A stretch of DNA of 8,763 nt from NCBI GenBank assembly GCA_050257395.1, contig JBLMWU010000349.1:1-8763 (forward strand). Direction: 5' to 3'. This document shows positions 4,942 to 8,763 of this stretch, piece by piece. The notes beneath the pieces are model-generated. The model ran no database searches and was not told the origin of the DNA. It saw nothing but the letters and a program-made list of their open reading frames with translations. How positions within the stretch are numbered: the stretch's first letter is position 1; each line of letters starts with the position of its first letter. This DNA comes from JAIRTY01 sp050257395 (GTDB lineage: Bacteria; Actinomycetota; Actinomycetes; Streptosporangiales; Streptosporangiaceae). The translations under genes were made by a program, and so were the position numbers.

Positions 4942-7900
4942 TCACGCGGCCGCGACAGGTAAGCCGGCGGCGGCCTGCCAGCCCGCCAGCCGCCGGCCGG
5001 CTGCCTGGCGCAGGGTGTCCGCGTAGCCGTCTGCTTCCCGCGCGAGCCGGCCGGCCCGCTCCGCGGCGCGGTCCAGCCAGGCGGGCACCGCGAAGTCCGC
5101 GGCCACCTCGCCGGTCCACCGCCACGCCTCGATGGCCACCGAGGCGTCGGCCAGATCCAGATCGCGGGCCACGGCATCGAGGTCAACGGGCTCGCCCAGC
5201 GCCCGCGCGGCCCGGTGCCGCAGCAGCCGCGCGACGCTGAGGTAGCGGGGGACACCCAGCTCGGCCGCCCGTTCCGCCAGCGCACCAGCCACCGTCATGG
5301 CCTGCTCCGGCTCACCGGCCAGCAGCGCCGCCCGGGCAGTGACGAACTGGTGCCTGAGCTCCAGCCGCCAGCCGAACACCAGGTCGCCGCCCAGCAGCGC
5401 CCGTGCCTGCGCCAGCAGGTCCTGCGCGGCGCCGGGGTCGCCCGCGTCCAGGCAGTCCTCGGCGAGGTCCGCCAGCGCGGCGATGCTGGTCTCCACGGTC
5501 CCCTCGTGCCGGCCCACCTCCAGCGCCTCGCGGTGCCGGTCGAGCCCTTCTTCGCGGGCACCCAGGTTGCGCAGCACCCAGCCGGAGAAGTTCACCGCCC
5601 GGCCAGCGAACCGCGGCACCTGCCTGCGGCTGACCTCGGCCGTGTAGCGGCTGAACGCCGCCAGCGCCAGGCCGGGCCGGCCCGCCGCCGCGTGCGCGTG
5701 CCCGGTGAACAGCAGCGAATGCAGGGTCGCGGACGTGTGGTCCACCCCGACCTGGCCGCGGGCGGCCGGGCTGAGCAGTCCCAGCGCTTCCGCGGTCCGG
5801 CCCTGGTGCGCCCGCAGCACGCCCAGCCACGCGGCCGCGTTGACCCGGTCCGGGCCGGTGGCCAGGGCGAACGCCTCTCCGAGCAGCAGTTCCGCCTGGG
5901 CCAGGTCGCCGCTGGCGTGCCGGGTGCGGCCGCCCGCCGCCAGGCACCGGGCCCGGGTCGGGGTGTCCTCCGCCGCGAGCGCGCCGTCCCCGGCGAACTG
6001 CGCGGCCTGCGCGAACCGCCGGTCGAAGTAGCACGCCCAGGCGGCCGCTTCCAGCGCGGCCGGCCCGGCCGCCTCGGCGCGCCCGGCGTCGGCCAGTGCG
6101 CCGGCGTAGCGGCGGCGGCGGGTGCGGACGCGGGCCCGGGCCAGGTAGGTCTCCGCGTCGGCGTGCAGCGCCAGGGCGTCGTCGAGCAGCGTCTCCGCCG
6201 CCGCGTGGTCGAACCGCTCCGCGGCCAGGGCGGCCGCGTCCCGCAGCGCCTGCGCGGCGAGTACCAGGTCGCCGCCCAGCCGGGCGTGGTGCGCCACCGT
6301 GACCGGGTCGACGCCGGGCCTCCGGGCCAGCACCCGGCCCGCCTGCCGGTGCAGCAGCGCCGCCCGGCCCGCGCTGGCGCTGGCCGCCAGCGCCTCGCGC
6401 ACCAGCTCGTGCCGGAACCGGAAGGTCCCCTCCTGCTCCGTCAGCAGCTGCCGGGCGGCGGCCCGCTCGGCGTCGCCGAGCAGCTCCACGGCACCCCGGC
6501 CCAGGACCGCCGCCAGCAGGTCCAGATCCAGCTCGGTGCCGATGACGGCGGCGGCGCGCAGCAGCAGGCCCGCGGTGCCCAGCTCGTCACAGCGGGCTGA
6601 CACCGATTCCACCAGCGACCCGGGCAGCTCGGTGGCGGCCGCCTGCTGCGCCAGTTCGGTGAGGAACAGCGGATGCCCGCCCGAGCGGGCATACAGCTCG
6701 CCGGCCCGGGCGGGGCCGGTCAGCTCGGCGGCCGCCGCGGGGCCGAGCACGTCCAGGTGGATGACCGCGGTGGCGGGCAGCGGACGGCCCTCACCGGGCC
6801 GGGCCGCCGCCACCACGGTGGCCGCGAGCCGCTCCCGCCGGGCGTACCGGAGCCAGCCGGCCAGCGCCGCCCCGGCCAGGTGGGCGTCGTCGATCACCAG
6901 CGCCAGCGGGGCCCGCCCGGCCAGGCGGCCGAGCACCCGCAGCAGGGCCGCGTAGAGGACGGCCGGGCCGAGCAGCGCGTCGGTGAGGGCCGGCTGGGCA
7001 GCGGGCCCGAGCCCGAGCAGCGGCGTGAGCAGGGCCGCGTCGCCGCCCAGCAGGTCAGCCGCTGCCTCCGGGCCGCTGCGGCGCAGCAGCGCGGCGATCG
7101 CGGCCAGCACCGCGTCGAGTGGCAGCGACCGGTCCAGCGGCCCGCACCCGGCCACCAGCACCGTGTCGCCGGCCGCGGCCCGCCGGGCGGCCCAGGTGCG
7201 GACCAGGGTCGTCTTGCCGATGCCGGCCTCGCCGCTGACCACCACCACCTCGGCCGCCCCGCCGCGGGCCCGGCCTGCCGCCGCGTCGAGCGCGGCGAGC
7301 TCGTCACCCCGGCCCACCAGGCTGGGCGCGGCAGCCGCCGCCGGCGCCGCCGGGGCCGCCAGCTCGCCCCGCAGGATCGCCGTGAACAGCGCGACGGTCT
7401 CCGGGGACGGATCGGTGCCCAGCTCGCCGGCAAGCCGCTCGCGGGCGCTCGCGTAGGCGGCCAGCGCCGTGGCGACCTGGCCGCCTGCCACCTGGGCGCG
7501 CAGCAGCGTCCGCAGCGACACCTCGTCATACGGGTCGTGGGCCAGGGCCGCCCCGGCGGCGTCCACGGCGGCCATCCAGTCACCGGCGTCCAGCAGCGCC
7601 GCCGCGGCCGCCTGCCGGGCTCGGCGGGCCAGCCGGTCCAGCTCGGCGAGCCGCAGCTGCGCCCATTCGCCGGGGGCCGGCGGCGGGCCGGTCCCGCGGG
7701 CCAGCGACAGCGCGACCCTGGCCGCCGCGGCCGCGCCCACCGTGTTGCCGGCCGCGCGCCGCCGCTCCACCTCGCCGGTCAGCGCGGCCAGTTCGGCCGC
7801 GTCCAGCCAGTCGCAGCGCAGCAGGTAGCCGTGGTCACGGTGACCGATCCGGTCGCGGCCCAGGACCGAGCGCAGCCGGCTCATCAGCACGGCCAGCTGG

Positions 7901-8085
7901 TCGTCGGGCCGGGCGGGCGGTGAGTCACCCCACAGCGCGTCCGCCAGCACGTCCGCGGGCACCACCTGGCCCTGCGCCAGGGCGAGCAGCCGCAGCGCGA
8001 GCCGGGCCTTGCGGCTGCCGAGCGCCTGCGGCTCCACGCCGTCCACGGCGAAGTCGCCGAGTACCCGCACCGCCAGCGCCTGCAT
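4942..8085 (-). CDS. Large SARP-family regulator (wHTH-BTAD-ATPase-helical repeats)
   Basis: A protein of 1047 residues if translated from ATG 8085; GTG five codons later is an alternative start. The domain order is that of large SARPs such as AfsR. An OmpR-like winged helix (about 4-92: VRVLGDFAVDG, GSRKARLALRLLALAQGQVVPADVLADALWG, a DNA-contacting helix near 60-75) is followed by the all-helical BTAD (about 95-240, ending ELGTDPSPETVALF). A STAND/AAA-type ATPase then begins at 256, with Walker A GEAGIGKTTL (285-294) and Walker B LALVIDDAHL (394-403). From about 600 to the end it is Ala/Leu-rich helical, TPR-like. No LuxR helix-turn-helix ends the protein. Such proteins activate antibiotic or other specialised-metabolite genes by binding 11-base direct repeats; two such sites occur here (1539, 8128). 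One TTA codon, residue 1042 (4960-4962), would need the bldA tRNA. A 133-codon open extension upstream runs antisense into the cupin and was not accepted. Confidence 0.9.
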   Translation of the reverse strand: MQALAVRVLGDFAVDGVEPQALGSRKARLALRLLALAQGQVVPADVLADALWGDSPPARPDDQLAVLMSRLRSVLGRDRIGHRDHGYLLRCDWLDAAELAALTGEVERRRAAGNTVGAAAAARVALSLARGTGPPPAPGEWAQLRLAELDRLARRARQAAAAALLDAGDWMAAVDAAGAALAHDPYDEVSLRTLLRAQVAGGQVATALAAYASARERLAGELGTDPSPETVALFTAILRGELAAPAAPAAAAAPSLVGRGDELAALDAAAGRARGGAAEVVVVSGEAGIGKTTLVRTWAARRAAAGDTVLVAGCGPLDRSLPLDAVLAAIAALLRRSGPEAAADLLGGDAALLTPLLGLGPAAQPALTDALLGPAVLYAALLRVLGRLAGRAPLALVIDDAHLAGAALAGWLRYARRERLAATVVAAARPGEGRPLPATAVIHLDVLGPAAAAELTGPARAGELYARSGGHPLFLTELAQQAAATELPGSLVESVSARCDELGTAGLLLRAAAVIGTELDLDLLAAVLGRGAVELLGDAERAAARQLLTEQEGTFRFRHELVREALAASASAGRAALLHRQAGRVLARRPGVDPVTVAHHARLGGDLVLAAQALRDAAALAAERFDHAAAETLLDDALALHADAETYLARARVRTRRRRYAGALADAGRAEAAGPAALEAAAWACYFDRRFAQAAQFAGDGALAAEDTPTRARCLAAGGRTRHASGDLAQAELLLGEAFALATGPDRVNAAAWLGVLRAHQGRTAEALGLLSPAARGQVGVDHTSATLHSLLFTGHAHAAAGRPGLALAAFSRYTAEVSRRQVPRFAGRAVNFSGWVLRNLGAREEGLDRHREALEVGRHEGTVETSIAALADLAEDCLDAGDPGAAQDLLAQARALLGGDLVFGWRLELRHQFVTARAALLAGEPEQAMTVAGALAERAAELGVPRYLSVARLLRHRAARALGEPVDLDAVARDLDLADASVAIEAWRWTGEVAADFAVPAWLDRAAERAGRLAREADGYADTLRQAAGRRLAGWQAAAGLPVAAA

Positions 8086-8097
8086 GCAGGTATCAAA
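8079..8097 (-). promoter_or_regulatory. Possible leaderless promoter and palindrome at the regulator start
   Basis: On the minus strand TTTGAT (8097-8092), a partial match to TANNNT, is followed by six bases and then the ATG at 8085. There is no Shine-Dalgarno sequence. A perfect 12-base palindrome, CCTGCATGCAGG (8079-8090), covers the start codon. It shares CCTGCA with the tandem boxes, so self-regulation is conceivable. Evidence is weak for each part taken alone. Confidence 0.35.
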
Positions 8098-8127
8098 CCG
8101 CCACTGGTGCGCCAGCCGCCAGAGCCC

Positions 8128-8163
8128 GGCTGCAAGGAGGCTGCAACCGGGGCCGGCCACGCT
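8128..8163 (+). promoter_or_regulatory. SARP-type tandem box and -10 upstream of the cupin gene
   Basis: GGCTGCAA occurs twice with no mismatch (8128-8135 and 8139-8146), 11 bases apart. CACGCT follows 11 bases after the second copy (8158-8163). Sequence, period and spacing copy the site at 1539-1574. It lies in the divergent gap between the regulator and the cupin. The repeat orientation and the -10 point to the cupin, but its centre is also about 50 bases upstream of the regulator's start, so it could affect both. Confidence 0.72.
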
Positions 8164-8218
8164 CGGCGGCAGGCTCACCGCATCCGGGCGGGGGCCCCAC
8201 CGAGATGAGGAGACCGTC

Positions 8219-8578
8219 ATGACCGCAAAGGCCGAGCAGAAGAGCTTCGGCAGCCCCGACGAGACCCGCGGTTTCGAGCGCGGCGAACTGGACGTGCTGC
8301 AGATCGGCGGCGCCGAGATCGGCCGGCTCACCCTGCAGCCGGGCTGGCGCTGGTCCGAGCACGTCAAGCCGCTGGCGGGCACGGACCTGTGCGAGGCGCC
8401 GCACTTCCAGTACCACGTGCAGGGCACGCTGCACGTGGTGATGGCCGACGGGGCCGAGTTCGACGCCCGGCCGGGCGACGTCACCGCGCTGCCGCAGGGC
8501 CACGACGCCTGGGTGGTGGGGGACGAGCCGGTGGTGATCGTGGACTGGTACGGGGCCAGCAGCTACGCGCGCACCTGA
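8219..8578 (+). CDS. Small cupin-domain protein
   Basis: A 119-residue protein. ATG 8219 has GAGGAG six bases upstream; the open frame continues further upstream to 8009, but that part overlaps the promoter region and the regulator start. It is a single-domain cupin. The first cupin motif region APHFQYHVQGTLHVVMADGAEF supplies candidate metal-binding histidines, and the second is PGDVTALPQGHDAWVVGDEPVVIVDW with one more histidine. The N-terminus (SFGSPDETRGFERGELDVLQIGGAEIGRLTLQPGWRWSEHVKP) forms the leading strands. Such proteins are isomerases, dioxygenase-like enzymes or ligand-binding proteins, so no reaction can be assigned. It is divergent from the SARP regulator and carries the same tandem promoter box as the SnoaL-like operon, so co-expression with that operon is expected. 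Confidence 0.85.
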   Translation: MTAKAEQKSFGSPDETRGFERGELDVLQIGGAEIGRLTLQPGWRWSEHVKPLAGTDLCEAPHFQYHVQGTLHVVMADGAEFDARPGDVTALPQGHDAWVVGDEPVVIVDWYGASSYART

Positions 8579-8607
8579 CCGGCGGCAGCAGGCGGCCGGG
8601 AAGAAGA

Positions 8608-8621
8608 GCCGCCGCGGCGGC
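8608..8621. terminator. GC-only palindrome between convergent genes (possible weak terminator)
   Basis: A perfect 14-base inverted repeat (GCCGC, CGCG, GCGGC) lies between the cupin stop at 8578 and the convergent stop at 8630. It could fold with a four-base loop on either strand. There is no T-run, so if it ends transcription it would do so as the hairpin-only type reported in actinomycetes. In DNA this rich in GC, chance is a real alternative. Confidence 0.3.
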
Positions 8622-8627
8622 GGGGGG

Positions 8628-8763
8628 TCAGCGGCGGTTGGCCGCGTGCGGGTCGTGCCCGTTCACGGCGGCGTGACCCCCGTTGCCGTTGCCGTTGCTG
8701 AGCATCCGCACGTGCCCGTTGCCGCTGGCGTGCCCGTTGCCGCTGGCGTGCCCGTTGCCGCTG
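8628..8763 (-). CDS. C-terminal tail of an unidentified protein, NGHASG repeats (partial)
   Basis: The gene enters from the right edge on the minus strand, and only the last 44 codons are in the window. The tail reads SGNGH, then two ASGNGH units, then VRMLSNGNGNGGHAAVNGHDPHAANRR and a TGA stop. It is polar, rich in Gly, Asn and His, and almost surely disordered. The frame is supported by the repeat period (18 bases, whole codons) and by the codon third-position GC of the segment. The folded part lies outside, so no function can be given. A similar NGNGHLNGY stretch occurs in the cytoplasmic tail of the glycosyltransferase at 623-1519. This suggests that such tails are common in this genome. 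Confidence 0.65.
   Translation of the reverse strand, partial: SGNGHASGNGHASGNGHVRMLSNGNGNGGHAAVNGHDPHAANRR
8711..8763 (-). repeat. Perfect 18-base tandem repeat (NGHASG coding)
   Basis: Units at 8711-8728, 8729-8746 and 8747-8763 (17 of 18 bases) are identical and run past the window edge. On the minus strand each encodes NGHASG. Lack of divergence points to recent expansion by slippage or recombination, so copy number may vary between strains. Confidence 0.9.

Noticed and set aside
5215..7923. Two long plus-strand open frames (5215-6600 and 6673-7923) opposite the regulator
   Set aside because: They are antisense to a gene with clear SARP, Walker A and Walker B motifs. Their products are rich in R, G, Q and P with no recognisable domain, as expected for a shadow frame in GC-rich DNA.
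8086..8484. 133-codon N-terminal extension of the regulator frame
   Set aside because: The extension has no domain character, runs antisense into the cupin and across the tandem promoter box, and the winged-helix domain begins at once after ATG 8085.

Overview
The window is very GC-rich DNA with dense, overlapping high-GC reading frames, a class I methyltransferase, an NTF2-like protein and a very large SARP/BTAD regulator. This points to a filamentous actinomycete (Streptomyces-like or a related family). I cannot resolve the genus. No replication or ribosomal genes are present.

Left edge (1-390): the C-terminal end of a tyrosine recombinase, followed by a complete tRNA-Pro(GGG) on the minus strand with an encoded CCA and a good intrinsic terminator. 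The recombinase and the tRNA 3' end face each other across about 110 bases. This is the layout of one end of an integrative element (AICE or prophage) sitting in a tRNA gene, with the element to the left and the chromosome to the right.

Next (623-1519): a membrane-anchored, monofunctional family-51 peptidoglycan glycosyltransferase with several altered motif residues.

Region 1539-8578 looks like one regulated locus. A rightward operon encodes an SnoaL/NTF2-like protein, an APH-type phosphotransferase-fold protein (overlapping by 8 bases) and a SAM methyltransferase (overlapping a repeat-extended phosphotransferase tail). Converging on it from the right are an alpha/beta hydrolase and, upstream of that on the same strand, a 1047-residue SARP-BTAD-ATPase regulator that contains a TTA leucine codon. 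A small cupin is transcribed divergently from the regulator.

The main observation concerns the two enzyme promoters, upstream of the SnoaL-like gene and of the cupin. They lie 6.6 kb apart, and each carries the same tandem octamer (GGCTGCAA or one change) at an 11-base period. In both, the octamers are followed at exactly 11 bases by the same hexamer, CACGCT. An 11-base direct repeat just upstream of a weak -10 is what SARP activators recognise. I therefore propose that the regulator controls both units as one small, apparently uncharacterised regulon. The chemistry of the pathway cannot be read from the sequence.

Right edge (8628-8763, minus): the C-terminal tail of an unidentified protein made of perfect 18-base (NGHASG) repeats that run out of the window.
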